Origin: Nocardioides sp. zg-1308
GTDB taxonomy: Bacteria; Actinomycetota; Actinomycetes; Propionibacteriales; Nocardioidaceae
Direction of reading: 5' to 3'
Assembly (NCBI RefSeq): GCF_013155375.1
Contig: NZ_JABJQY010000004.1
Coordinates: forward strand, 124,001-188,000
Length of the DNA: 64,000 nt
Position 1 is the stretch's first letter. The number at the start of each line of letters is the position of its first letter. Below the pieces are notes generated by a model that worked only from the letters and a program-made list of their open reading frames with translations, ran no database searches and was not told the DNA's origin. A program made the translations under genes and the position numbers. This document shows positions 8,210 to 16,797 of this stretch, piece after piece.

Positions 8210-8715
8210 CGCTCCTGCGCCTCGCCGGGGTCGTCCAGGCCGGAGACCAGCTCCTCGAACCGCCGGTTCACGCGCTCGCGCTCCAGCCGGTCGTACGGCG
8301 TCACGTCGTCCGGCGCCGGCCGACCTCCCCGGACTGCATCCGCACGGTCGGCCAGCCGGGGGGAGAGGCGTCGGGTCACAGGCGGCGAGGTGGCGGCCAG
8401 CGCGACCACGACCAGCAGGCCGTAGAGGTCGAAGGCACTGACCAGTCCCCATCCGGCCAGGACGGCCACCGGGAGCGTGATCGCGCGTCGGGCGGCCTCG
8501 CGGGCGGTCGGCGCCAGCTCGAGGGCGATGCAGAACAGGCAGCCCGCCGTGAGGGCGCCCAGGAGCAGGAACGTCGCGAGCAGTCCCAGCACGGTCGAGG
8601 CCCGATACGCCCCCACGGCGCCGAGCGCCGTCGCGACGCCGGCCAGGACCGGCCACACGACAGCCGACCAGGTCCCCCGCAGGACGGGGCTCGGTTGCCG
8701 GGTGCCAGGCCTCAT
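8206..8715 (-). CDS. small integral membrane protein
   Basis: A 169-residue protein with four predicted helices (VVWPVLAGVATALGAVGAY, LGLLATFLLLGALTAGCLF, ITLPVAVLAGWGLVSAF, LYGLLVVVALAAT) and a charged cytoplasmic tail that includes TPYDRLERERVNRRFEELV. Family not recognised. ATG at 8715 lies exactly where transcription should begin from the minus-strand half of the promoter at 8722-8795, so the mRNA is probably leaderless; no ribosome-binding site is visible. It is co-translated with the tandem-domain gene 7736-8209. Confidence 0.75.
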   Translation of the reverse strand: MRPGTRQPSPVLRGTWSAVVWPVLAGVATALGAVGAYRASTVLGLLATFLLLGALTAGCLFCIALELAPTAREAARRAITLPVAVLAGWGLVSAFDLYGLLVVVALAATSPPVTRRLSPRLADRADAVRGGRPAPDDVTPYDRLERERVNRRFEELVSGLDDPGEAQER

Positions 8716-8721
8716 GGGCCG

Positions 8722-8795
8722 ACAGTGGGCGTCCCCGCGTCGCCACGCCTCACCCGGCACGGATGAGGACGCCCTCGAGCCGGTTCGCCGACGAT
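8722..8795. promoter_or_regulatory. bidirectional inverted-repeat promoter
   Basis: CCTCACCC (8748-8755), 5 bp, GGATGAGG (8761-8768). Rightward: 21 bp then GACGAT (8790-8795), serving the cardiolipin synthase. Leftward: GGGTGAGG, 20 bp, then CACTGT (8727-8722), serving the membrane gene with its start codon 7 bases after the hexamer. The rightward half-site GGATGAGG contains the exact MalT core GGATGA. Confidence 0.65.
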
Positions 8796-8820
8796 GGCCG
8801 TCCCCGGTCCAGGAGGTCCC

Positions 8821-10272
8821 GTGTCGGAGCTGTTGATCGTGCTCGGCGCGGCGCTCGTGGTCGCCGACTACGTCATCAAGGTCATCGCCCTCGGCGTCAT
8901 CCCCGGCAACCGGAAGCCGTCCGCGGCCATGGCGTGGCTCATCCTCATCCTCATCATCCCGCTGGCCGGCTTCGCGGTCTTCCTCCTCCTGGGGCGGACC
9001 GACCTCGGCCGGCGACGCCTCGCCCGGCAGCAGGAGTCGGACCGCGCCATCCGCACCGCCGTCGACCGGCTCGTGACCGAGCCCGTCGACGGGCCGCCCT
9101 ACCTGGCATCGGTGGTGCACCTGAACCGCAACCTGGGCTCGCTGCCCCTGCAGGCGGGCAACCGGATCGACCTCGTCCCGGGCTACCGCGACGCCGTCGC
9201 CGCCATGACCGCCGAGGTCGCGTCCGCCACCGTGTCCGTCGAGGTGGAGTTCTACATCGCCGCATGGGACGACGTGACGGGCCCCTTCTTCGAGGCGCTC
9301 GTGGCCGCCACCGCGCGAGGGGTGCGGGTGCGGCTGCTGTTCGACCACATGGGGTCGCGCTCCATCCCCGGCTTCGCGGGGTTCCAGGAGCGGCTCGCGC
9401 GGACCACGATCGAGTGGCACCCCATGCTGCCGGTCCGCCCGCTCAAGGGTCAGTTCCAGCGCCCGGACCTGCGCAACCACCGCAAGATCCTCGTCGTCGA
9501 CGGACGCACCGCGTTCATGGGCTCGCAGAACCTGGTGGAGCCCGGCTACAACAAGCCGAAGAACCACGAGGCGGGCCGCGAGTGGGTCGAGCTCGTCGCC
9601 CGCGTCGACGGTCCGACCGTGCGGGCGCTGCGCGCCGTGTTCGCGAAGGACTGGTACGCGGAGACCGGCGAGCGCCTGGACGAGGAGCTCGTCTCCGTGG
9701 AGCCGGCGCGCCACGACGACGGTGTGGCGGCGCAGGTGCTGCCGAGCGGTCCGGGCTACGGCACCGAGAACAACCTGCGGCTGTTCACGACCCTGATCTA
9801 CTCGGCGCACCACCGGGTCTCGCTGACCAGCCCCTACTTCGTGCCGGACGAGCCGCTGCTCTACGCGGTCACGACGGCCGCTCGCCGTGGCGTCGAGGTG
9901 GAGCTCTTCGTGAGCGAGGAGGGCGACCAGTTCATGGTCTACCACGCCCAGTGCTCCTACTACCAGGCACTCCTCGAGGCCGGCGTCCGGATCCACCTCT
10001 ACCCCGCACCCGCGGTGCTGCACTCCAAGCACTTCAGCATCGACGACGACGTCGCCGTGATCGGCTCGAGCAACATGGACATGCGGTCGTTCGCGCTCAA
10101 CCACGAGGTGTCCATGATGGTCACCGGGAGCGACGTCGTGGCGCGGTTCCGCAAGGTGGAGGACGACTACCGCGCCCTGTCGCGCGAGCTCACCCTCGAG
10201 GAGTGGAGCCGGCGTCCGGCCGTGCAGCGCTACCTCGACAACACGATGCGGCTGACCGCGGCCCTTCAGTGA
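8821..10272 (+). CDS. cls: cardiolipin synthase (PLD family)
   Basis: A 483-residue membrane enzyme with two N-terminal helices and a PGNRKPSAAMAW segment between them. It has two HxKxxxxD phospholipase-D motifs: HRKILVVDGRTAFMGSQN starting at His220, and HSKHFSIDDDVAVIGSSN starting at His401. It condenses two phosphatidylglycerol molecules, or PG with a phosphatidyl donor, to cardiolipin. GTG at 8821 is preceded by AGGAGGT with 4-base spacing, which overrules the upstream ATG at 8794. The predicted transcript start lies between those two codons. Paralogue of 38338-39864. Confidence 0.92.
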   Translation: MSELLIVLGAALVVADYVIKVIALGVIPGNRKPSAAMAWLILILIIPLAGFAVFLLLGRTDLGRRRLARQQESDRAIRTAVDRLVTEPVDGPPYLASVVHLNRNLGSLPLQAGNRIDLVPGYRDAVAAMTAEVASATVSVEVEFYIAAWDDVTGPFFEALVAATARGVRVRLLFDHMGSRSIPGFAGFQERLARTTIEWHPMLPVRPLKGQFQRPDLRNHRKILVVDGRTAFMGSQNLVEPGYNKPKNHEAGREWVELVARVDGPTVRALRAVFAKDWYAETGERLDEELVSVEPARHDDGVAAQVLPSGPGYGTENNLRLFTTLIYSAHHRVSLTSPYFVPDEPLLYAVTTAARRGVEVELFVSEEGDQFMVYHAQCSYYQALLEAGVRIHLYPAPAVLHSKHFSIDDDVAVIGSSNMDMRSFALNHEVSMMVTGSDVVARFRKVEDDYRALSRELTLEEWSRRPAVQRYLDNTMRLTAALQ

Positions 10273-10308
10273 GCACTGGCCACCGGGCGCCCGGGTAGCG
10301 CCGCGCGC

Positions 10309-10695
10309 TCAGGCCTGCGCCGGGTGCGCCGCTCGCGGTCCACCCAGGACGCGGTCCAGGACGAACAGCAGCACCGCCGTCACGACGGAGATCACGATCG
10401 CCGCGAGGGTGGTCGACAGCAGGCCGCCGACGTCGAGGGAGTCGGTCAGCCCAGCGGTGATGGCCAGGAGGATCCCGTTGACGACCAGGGCGAAGAGGCC
10501 GAGCGTGATGATGGTCAGCGGCAGCGCGAGGAGCTGCAGGACCGGCCCGATCAGCGCGTTGACGAGGCCGAACAGCAGGGCCACCCAGAGCAGCGAGAGG
10601 ACCCCGCCGTCGATCTCGACCGACGGCACCACGGCCGCAGCGGCGGCGATGGCGGCGGCCACGACGATCCAGGCGAGCAGCAGCTTGACGAGCAT
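10309..10695 (-). CDS. phage holin family / DUF360-type membrane protein
   Basis: A 128-residue protein of four helices with the conserved LFGLVNALIGPVLQLLALPLT and LFALVVNGILLAITAG segments. The same fold appears as the C-terminal domain of 19372-20682 and, more distantly, as the N-terminal domain of 22467-24545. The family name is historical and does not imply phage origin. ATG at 10695 follows GAGGAG; the longer start at 10737 lies at or before the predicted transcription start. Divergent from the DUF6325 gene and sharing its promoter. Confidence 0.88.
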   Translation of the reverse strand: MLVKLLLAWIVVAAAIAAAAAVVPSVEIDGGVLSLLWVALLFGLVNALIGPVLQLLALPLTIITLGLFALVVNGILLAITAGLTDSLDVGGLLSTTLAAIVISVVTAVLLFVLDRVLGGPRAAHPAQA

Positions 10696-10742
10696 GTCGA
10701 CTCCTCGGGTGGGCCCCCGCCCACCGGGGACGCGCACGGGTC

Positions 10743-10816
10743 ACGGTAGGCACGGGCCGGCACGCCTCCCTCACCTGTCCCGGGTGAGGTGGTCGGACGA
10801 CGGCGCTGCCTACTGT
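10743..10816. promoter_or_regulatory. bidirectional inverted-repeat promoter (best case)
   Basis: CCTCACCT (10769-10776), 5 bp, GGGTGAGG (10782-10789). Rightward: 21 bp then TACTGT (10811-10816) toward the DUF6325 gene. Leftward: AGGTGAGG, 20 bp, then TACCGT (10748-10743) toward the holin-like gene. Both -10 hexamers fit TANNNT, so one palindrome appears to drive two divergent promoters. Confidence 0.75.
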
Positions 10817-10895
10817 CCGTACGAGGTCGTCCCGTGGCTCGTCGGGCGGCCCCCGTGGTCGTCGTCCGCGGGACCCATCGCCTCGAGGAGGAAGC

Positions 10896-11372
10896 ATGAG
10901 TGTCGACCAGGCACCGAGCAGCACCGACGACATCGAGATGGGACCGGTCGACTACATCGTCGTGGAGTTCCCCGGAAGCAAGATGACGGGTGAGGGCCTG
11001 CCCCTGCTCGTGGACCTGGTCGACCGGGGCCTCATCCGGATCCTGGACCTGGTGTTCGTCACCAAGGACCTCGACGGAGTCGTGCACGGCATCGCCGTCG
11101 CCGACCTCGACGGGGACGGTGAGCTCGACCTCGCGGTCTTCGAGGGTGCCGCCTCGGGCCTGCTGAGCGACGACGACATCGTCGAGGCCGGCGAGGTGCT
11201 GCAGAGCGGGAGCTCGGCCGGCATCCTCGTCTACGAGAACACCTGGGCGGCACCCTTCGCGACCGCGATCAGGCGGGGCGGAGGACAGCTCGTCGCGAGC
11301 GGTCGCATCCCCTTCGACGCCCTGGTCGAGGCCGCGACGTCCGACGACCCGTCCACCACGTCCGACCACTAG
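10896..11372 (+). CDS. DUF6325 family protein
   Basis: A 158-residue soluble protein with the typical core GPVDYIVVEFPGSKMTGEG, followed by LLVDLVDRGLIRILDLVF and a late ENTWAAPFATAIRRGGGQL segment. The family belongs with DUF1269-like stress proteins; its biochemical role is not established. ATG at 10896 has GAGGAGGAA seven bases upstream. It is followed 12 bp later by a SHOCT-domain gene, a pairing common for this family, and expression is predicted from the palindrome at 10743-10816. Confidence 0.88.
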   Translation: MSVDQAPSSTDDIEMGPVDYIVVEFPGSKMTGEGLPLLVDLVDRGLIRILDLVFVTKDLDGVVHGIAVADLDGDGELDLAVFEGAASGLLSDDDIVEAGEVLQSGSSAGILVYENTWAAPFATAIRRGGGQLVASGRIPFDALVEAATSDDPSTTSDH

Positions 11373-11384
11373 GAGGAGATCACC

Positions 11385-11687
11385 ATGCCAGGACTACTTC
11401 GCGGGGTCGCCAGGACGGCCGCCATCGCCGGCACGGCGACGGCTGTGTCGGGACGCGTGCAGCGCCGGCAGCAGGGCCGGTGGGCAGCGCAGGAGCAGCA
11501 GGCCGCGGCCCAGCAGGCGTACGCCGCCCCGCCACCCGCCGCGGCAGCGCCGCCGCCGGCGCCGAGTGCGGCGGTGGACATGGAGACCAAGCTGGCCCAG
11601 CTCAAGGAGCTCGGGCAGCTGCAGCAGCAGGGCGTGCTCAACCAGCTGGAGTTCGATCAGCAGAAGGCGCGAATACTTGCGCAATGA
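11385..11687 (+). CDS. SHOCT-domain protein
   Basis: A 100-residue protein: a short basic N-terminal segment with GVARTAAIAGTATAVSGRV, an Ala/Pro/Gln-rich linker (about 32-65), and a C-terminal SHOCT motif (KLAQLKELGQLQQQGVLNQLEF, ending KARILAQ). SHOCT segments are short oligomerisation or targeting helices. ATG at 11385 follows AGGAGGAG. Second gene of the DUF6325 operon, closed by a strong hairpin at 11703-11730. Confidence 0.88.
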   Translation: MPGLLRGVARTAAIAGTATAVSGRVQRRQQGRWAAQEQQAAAQQAYAAPPPAAAAPPPAPSAAVDMETKLAQLKELGQLQQQGVLNQLEFDQQKARILAQ

Positions 11688-11702
11688 CGTCCGGCATGCG
11701 CC

Positions 11703-11730
11703 GGGGGCCGCACCTGAGGGTGCGGCCCCC
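11703..11730 (+). terminator. hairpin terminator after the SHOCT gene
   Basis: Perfect 12-bp inverted repeat (GGGGGCCGCACC and its complement) around the loop TGAG. No T-run follows, as is usual in high-GC actinobacteria. It also faces the end of the convergent SulP gene. Confidence 0.75.
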
Positions 11731-11762
11731 GTCCGCATGTCCGGGCCTGCGGCGGCGCCTGC

Positions 11763-13451
11763 TCACCGCTGCGCGGCCAGCCACTCCTCGGCCTCGGTGT
11801 AGGCACCCAGACTGGCCTCGCCGACGACGTCGGTCGCCTCGAAAAGGACCACGTCGCCGGCGTGCTCCACGGTCCGGTTGCGCCGCAGCTGCGTGATGAC
11901 TGCCGGGTCCAGCCCGGCCAGGTAGAGCCGGCCCCCGACGGCCGCGACCTTCGCCGCGTAGTCCGACAGCACGACGTACGACGTGGCGCCGAGCATCGCG
12001 CGTCCACGCAGCCGCAGCACGACCGCCGGGTGGTCCGAGCCCTCCGGATCGGGCAGGTGGGCCTGCAGGGTGCGGGCGCCGGCGTAGTAGAGGCTGCCGT
12101 AGATGTCGAGCAGCAGGACCTGCCGCGACTCGAGCCGGGCGGGGGCGGGCGACTCGTGGAACGTGCCGGTGCCGGTCGGCCGGAGCCGGACGACACGGAG
12201 GTCCAGCGCCTCCTGGTTGATCTGCATCATCAGGGCCAGCACCACGCCCAGCCCGACCGCCGCGGCGACGGGCAGCAGGAGGGTGGCGACGAACGTCGCG
12301 CACACGGCGATGCGTGAGATCTGCGACGTGCGCAGGATCGCTCGGACCTGACCGGTCCGCAGCGACCCGTAGGCGGCCGCCACGAGGACGGCCGCGAGGG
12401 TGGGCATGGCCACGGCGCCCACCACGCCCGAGAACGCCACCAGGATGACCGCCATCCACAACCCGGCGAAGATGCTCGCCCACCGCCCGCCAGCACCCGC
12501 GGCCACGCTCAGCGCCGTCTGCCCCACCGAGCCGCCCACCGGCTGCCCGCGGAACAGTCCGGCGAGGACGTTCGCGATGCCCTGCGCCAGGAAGTCGCGG
12601 TTCGCGTCGGAGCGCGTCCCGTCCGGGTTGGGGGAGGACTCGGCGACCCCAGCGCCCTGGATGAGCACCAGCGCCGCGACTGCGAAGGCCCCGGTGAGGA
12701 GGTCGAAGGAGAGCTCGCCGAGCCGGGGGAGCGCGGGCAGGGGCAACCCCCGGGGGATGTCGCCGACGTCGCTCACCCGCTGCACCGCGTCGGCACCCGC
12801 GAGGACCACGACGACGGTGGGCAGGGCCAGCGCCAGCAAGGACGCGTAGGGGCCGAGCCGCCGCCCGCCCAGGACGAGGATCGCCATCGCAGCCGCACCG
12901 ACGGCGATCGACGCCGGGTCCGCACTGCCGGGGTCCAGCAGCAGGTTCCAGGCCTTCGCGAGGGCGAAGTCGCCCGACACGTCGGAGCCGACGAGGTCGG
13001 GCAGCTGGCCGAACATGATGTTGCACGCGACCCCGGTCAGGAACCCGATCATCACCGAGTGCGGCACGAAGCGCGTGTAGCGACCCAGCCGGAGCAGCGC
13101 GGCCGCCACCATGAGCCCGCCGGCGATGAGGGTCAGCAGGAACAGCGCATGCGGCCGCCTGTCCGGCGGTGTGCCGGCGACCGCCGAGCCGGCGGCGAGG
13201 GCCGCCGCGCTGGTGGTGGTGATGATCATCAACCTGCTGCTGCTCGTGAGGCCGCCCCCGATGGGCCCGAAGATGCTGGCGTAGAGCCCGTGGACGGGAC
13301 TGACGCCGGCCAGCACCCCGGCCGCCATGCCGTCCGGGACGCTGCTGATGGCGCCCGGGATGCCCGCCACGAGGTCCTGCTTGACGGTGGCGCGCCGCGG
13401 TGCGAGCTCGAGCAGGCGTCGTCGGAAGGACGGGCGCGCTCGACTCGTCAT
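11763..13451 (-). CDS. SulP-family anion transporter with STAS domain
   Basis: A 562-residue permease. The transmembrane part includes the SulP signature region (PDGMAAGVLAGVSPVHGLYAS) and a helix with RGQPVGGSVGQTALS. A C-terminal STAS domain spans about 440-562 (LLLDIYGSLYYAGARTLQ onward). Family members move sulfate, bicarbonate or dicarboxylates; the substrate cannot be read from the sequence. ATG at 13451. Predicted to be expressed from the palindrome at 13496-13542. Confidence 0.9.
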   Translation of the reverse strand: MTSRARPSFRRRLLELAPRRATVKQDLVAGIPGAISSVPDGMAAGVLAGVSPVHGLYASIFGPIGGGLTSSSRLMIITTTSAAALAAGSAVAGTPPDRRPHALFLLTLIAGGLMVAAALLRLGRYTRFVPHSVMIGFLTGVACNIMFGQLPDLVGSDVSGDFALAKAWNLLLDPGSADPASIAVGAAAMAILVLGGRRLGPYASLLALALPTVVVVLAGADAVQRVSDVGDIPRGLPLPALPRLGELSFDLLTGAFAVAALVLIQGAGVAESSPNPDGTRSDANRDFLAQGIANVLAGLFRGQPVGGSVGQTALSVAAGAGGRWASIFAGLWMAVILVAFSGVVGAVAMPTLAAVLVAAAYGSLRTGQVRAILRTSQISRIAVCATFVATLLLPVAAAVGLGVVLALMMQINQEALDLRVVRLRPTGTGTFHESPAPARLESRQVLLLDIYGSLYYAGARTLQAHLPDPEGSDHPAVVLRLRGRAMLGATSYVVLSDYAAKVAAVGGRLYLAGLDPAVITQLRRNRTVEHAGDVVLFEATDVVGEASLGAYTEAEEWLAAQR

Positions 13452-13495
13452 CTCCGCTCGATCCTCCCGGCCGCCGGCGTGGTCCTCGGGTGGTC

Positions 13496-13542
13496 AGTGT
13501 CATCAGCGTCGGGACCACCAGCCTCCCCCGCCGCGGAGGAGG
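13496..13542 (-). promoter_or_regulatory. inverted-repeat promoter of the SulP gene
   Basis: CCTCCCCC (13522-13529), 5 bp, GGAGGAGG (13535-13542). Leftward: GGGGGAGG, 20 bp, then GACACT (13501-13496). GGAGGA is an exact MalT-box core. Confidence 0.55.
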
Positions 13543-13553
13543 CGCGACCCGTC

Positions 13554-13600
13554 GGTCATCCGCGACGGGGGAGGTCGCTGCCTGTCCGGAGCGGGACGGT
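13554..13600 (+). promoter_or_regulatory. inverted-repeat promoter of the second antiporter gene
   Basis: GGTCATCC (13554-13561), 5 bp, GGGGGAGG (13567-13574), 20 bp, GACGGT (13595-13600). It lies 12 bp from the SulP palindrome, so two operators sit back to back between the divergent genes. Confidence 0.55.
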
Positions 13601-13661
13601 GCGGGGAGGTGTGACAGCACCGCCTCCCGGCGTGTGCGCCCCTCGCCGGCAGGAGCGGACC

Positions 13662-14932
13662 GTGACGGACACCGTGCTTGCCGCCCTGGCCCTCCTGACC
13701 ATCGTGTGGGCCGTGACCTCGAGCCGGCTGGCCGACTGGGACGTCACCGGGGCGCTGGTGTTCCTCGCGGCGGGGTTCGCCCTGGCCAACCCGACGTGGG
13801 GCCGATCCGTCTCGACGTCGAGTCACCGTCGGTGCACCGGCTCGCCGAGCTGACGCTCGCCATGCTGCTCTTCGCGGACGCCTCGCGGGTCGACGTGTCG
13901 CGGCTCCGCCGCGACGTCGGCGTACCGGTGCGTCTGCTCGGCACCGGGTTGCCGCTGTCGATCCTCACCGGCTCCGTCCTCGCCGCCTGGATCTTCGCGG
14001 ACGCGACGTGGGCGCTGGCACTCTTCGTGGGAGCCGCGCTGGCGCCGACGGACGCCGCGCTCAGCGCCCAGGTCGTCGGCGACGAGCGCGTCCCGGGCCG
14101 CGTCCGTCGGGTCCTCAACGTGGAGAGCGGGCTGAACGACGGCATCGCCACGCCGGTCGTCGTCTTCGCCCTGGCGGTCGTCGCCGCCGACCTCGCTCCG
14201 GGAGTGCACGCCGAGTCCGCCGAGGGAAGGGCGCTCCTCGACCTGGCCGTCGGACTGGGTGTCGGCCTGGTGGTCGGCCCGGGTGCCGCCCTGCTGGTCG
14301 GCCTGGGCGCGGCGAGGCGATGGGTCGCCCCGGGCGGGAGACGTCTGGCCACCCTCGGGGCCGCCCTCGGAAGCTTCTCGCTCGCGGTCGCCCTCGACGG
14401 CAACGGCTTCATCGCGGCCTTCGTCGCGGGTGCGGCGTTCGGGGCCGTCCTGCCGCGGCGACCGGCCGAGGGGGACGAGGCACACGAGGCGGACGAGGGG
14501 GACGAGGCGGACGAGGTGGAGGAGGCCGTGGTGCTGCCCGAGCTCCTGGGCCAGCTCGCGGGCCTCGCCGTGTGGTTCCTGTTCGGTGCCGCCCTGCTCC
14601 CCGTCGCGCTCGACCACCTGTCCGTGGCGGCCGTCGGCTATGCCGTGCTCAGCCTCACGGCGGTCCGGATGGTGCCGGTCGCCGTCGCCGCGCTCGGTGC
14701 CGGCCTGGACCGGTCCACGGTGCTCTTCATCGGCTGGTTCGGTCCGCGGGGCCTGGCCTCCGTCGTCTTCGCGCTCCTGGCGGTCGAGGAGCTGGGCGAG
14801 TCCGCCGTCACCGGCGAGGCTGTCGCCGTCATCGCCTGGACGGTCACCCTGAGCGTCGTGCTGCACGGCGAGTCGGCGGGCCCCCTCGGTGCCCACTACC
14901 GACGCACCCACCAGATCACTCATCGAGGGTGA
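13662..14932 (+). pseudogene. CPA1-type Na+/H+ antiporter (NhaP-like), frameshifted near N-terminus
   Basis: The GTG at 13662 opens a frame encoding the first two antiporter helices (VLAALALLTIVWAVTSSRLA, then ALVFLAAGFALANPTW). At the GGGG run 13798-13801 the homologous protein continues in the -1 frame (GPIRLDVESPSVHRLAELTL) for about 378 residues to 14932. That part includes the NhaP-type GAALAPTDAALS motif, VESGLNDGIATP and an acidic loop rich in Glu and Asp. One extra G would restore a ~423-residue protein. The gene is either inactivated, misread in sequencing, or frameshifted during translation. GGCAGGAGC precedes the GTG. The following HAD gene starts 67 bp downstream. Confidence 0.82.
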
Positions 14933-14960
14933 GGCGGTCGGGCCTCCGCCGGGCGACGCT
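14914..14960 (+). promoter_or_regulatory. inverted-repeat promoter overlapping the antiporter stop
   Basis: GATCACTC (14914-14921), 5 bp, GGGTGAGG (14927-14934, containing the antiporter TGA stop), 20 bp, GACGCT (14955-14960). It would give the HAD gene its own transcript. Confidence 0.45.
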
Positions 14961-14999
14961 CGGGACGACCGCCCAGATCCCGGGAGCAAGGACACGCCG

Positions 15000-15929
15000 A
15001 TGATGAACTTCGCCCGACCGCTGCTCCCGTCGTGGCGCGAGGGCGCCGTCCGCGACGCCGTCGTCGACTTCCTCGGCCGGGCCGCGACCGTCCCGCTCCA
15101 CCAGCGCGTCGCGTGCCTGGACAACGACGGCACGCTGTGGTGCGAGCGACCGACGTACGTCCAGCTCGACTTCTTCGTCGACGCGCTCAGCAGGGCCGTC
15201 GAGGCCGACCCCGGCCTGCGCGACGAACCGGCCTTCGACGCGTTGCTCAGCCACGACGAGCACGCCATCCACGAGCTCGGTCTCCCACGCATCGCGGTGG
15301 CGCTCACCAGCCTCTTCGAGGGGGTGCCACCGGACGAGTTCAGCCGGCGGGTGGTGGAGTTCATGAGCACCGCCCGGCACGCTTCCCTCGACCGCCTCCA
15401 CGGGTCCAACCGCTACCAGCCGATGCTCGAGCTGGTCGCCGAGCTCCGTCGGCTCGAGTTCACCGTCGCGGTCGTCACCGGTGGGGGCACCGAGTTCGTC
15501 CGCGCGGTCAGCCAGGAGCTGTACGGCGTCCCACCGGAGCTCGTCGTCGGGACCCTCATCGAGTACGAGTACGGCGCCGAGGCCTCGGGTCCGCAGCTGC
15601 GCCGGTCAACGCGGCTCGTCGGCGGGGCCAACGAGGGCCCCACGAAGGTCAACAACATCCAGACCCAGCTGGGGCGTCGTCCCATCTTCGCCGCGGGCAA
15701 CACCGCGGGGGACTGGGAGATGCTGGAGTGGGCGCGGCTGGCGGACGGCCCGACGCTCGCCCTCCTCGTGGACCACGACGACGCCGAGCGGGAGTTCGCC
15801 TACCAGGGCGGCGCGGTGTCGTTCACCGAGACGGAGCCCATCACGGAGATCGGCGACCGCCTCGGGTGGTCCATCGTCAGCATGGCCGAGGACTGGGCCA
15901 CCGTCTTCGTCGAGGACGGCGTGACGTGA
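15000..15929 (+). CDS. HAD-superfamily phosphatase-like hydrolase
   Basis: A 309-residue paralogue of 1967-2869 that keeps the full motif I, LDNDGTLW, with nucleophile Asp41 and acid/base Asp43. Motif II is VTGGG and motif IV is AGNTAGDWEM. It is expected to be a Mg2+-dependent phosphohydrolase; the substrate is unknown. Tandem ATG codons at 15000 and 15003; AGGA stands nine bases before the first. It follows an antiporter gene, mirroring the HAD-antiporter pair at 751-2869 in the opposite gene order. Confidence 0.88.
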   Translation: MMNFARPLLPSWREGAVRDAVVDFLGRAATVPLHQRVACLDNDGTLWCERPTYVQLDFFVDALSRAVEADPGLRDEPAFDALLSHDEHAIHELGLPRIAVALTSLFEGVPPDEFSRRVVEFMSTARHASLDRLHGSNRYQPMLELVAELRRLEFTVAVVTGGGTEFVRAVSQELYGVPPELVVGTLIEYEYGAEASGPQLRRSTRLVGGANEGPTKVNNIQTQLGRRPIFAAGNTAGDWEMLEWARLADGPTLALLVDHDDAEREFAYQGGAVSFTETEPITEIGDRLGWSIVSMAEDWATVFVEDGVT

Positions 15930-15972
15930 CGACCCCGCCGGGTGGGGTGCGCCCGGACGCCGGCCGGCGCCC

Positions 15973-16797
15973 ATGAACGTGCTCGTCGGGCTCCTGGTGG
16001 TCGTCGCCGTCACCTCGGTCTGCGTGGCGGCGATGCTCACGGTGCGACGGCGTGCGCCGGCGGGCAGCTGGTTCCAGGACGGCGACCGCGCCTCGGGGGT
16101 CTTCGGCGTGCTGGCGACCGGGTTCTCGGTGCTCCTCGGCTTCATCATCTTCCTCGCGTTCGAGTCCTACGACTCCTCACGCACGGGCGCCGAGACCGAG
16201 GCCACCCTGGTGCTGCAGCAGGTGCAGACGGCCCAGTTCCTCCCGAGCGAGGTCTCCGGCGAGCTGACGGCCGAGCTGGCCTGCTACGCCCGCTCGGTCG
16301 CGGGCACGGAGTGGGAGGCACTCGAGTCGCAGACCCTGGGGGACCGGATCAACCCGTGGGGCGTGGAGCTCTACCGCACCATCTCGGAGGTCGAGCCGGA
16401 GAGCGCGACGGAGCAGTCGGCCTACGACCGCTGGATGGACCAGACGGCGCAGCGGGAGCAGGCGAGGGTCGCTCGGGTGCACGGCGCCGAGGGCATCATC
16501 CCCGCGCCGCTGTGGTGGGTGCTCTTCCTCATCACGGGCGTCGTGTTCACCTACCTGCTCTTCTTCGCCGACTCCTCCGAGGGGCCGTTCACCCAGGCGA
16601 TGCTCATGGGCAGCACCGCCGTCGTCATCACCCTGCTCCTGCTGCTCGTCGCCTTCTTCGACCATCCGCACGGCGGTGGCATCGGCAGGCTGCAGCCGAC
16701 CGCGATGGAGCGGACCATCGCGCTCATCGACGTCGAGCTCGACGTCGTCGGCATCGAGGTCTCCCTGCCGTGCGACGAGCGTGGCGACCGTGCCTGA
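15973..16797 (+). CDS. DUF4239 (bestrophin-like) membrane protein
   Basis: A 274-residue protein with two N-terminal helices (the second being GVFGVLATGFSVLLGFIIFLAF), a central soluble helical segment with TGAETEATLVLQQVQTAQFL, and two C-terminal helices (PLWWVLFLITGVVFTYLLFF and LMGSTAVVITLLLLLVAFF). This layout is typical of DUF4239 proteins, which resemble bestrophin anion channels; channel activity here is inference. ATG at 15973, 43 bp after the HAD gene. It overlaps the next gene by 8 bp. Confidence 0.82.
   Translation: MNVLVGLLVVVAVTSVCVAAMLTVRRRAPAGSWFQDGDRASGVFGVLATGFSVLLGFIIFLAFESYDSSRTGAETEATLVLQQVQTAQFLPSEVSGELTAELACYARSVAGTEWEALESQTLGDRINPWGVELYRTISEVEPESATEQSAYDRWMDQTAQREQARVARVHGAEGIIPAPLWWVLFLITGVVFTYLLFFADSSEGPFTQAMLMGSTAVVITLLLLLVAFFDHPHGGGIGRLQPTAMERTIALIDVELDVVGIEVSLPCDERGDRA

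Noticed and set aside
10309..10695. Possible prophage remnant because of the holin-family match
   Set aside because: No integrase, capsid, terminase or lysin genes nearby; this family is a common chromosomal membrane protein in actinobacteria.
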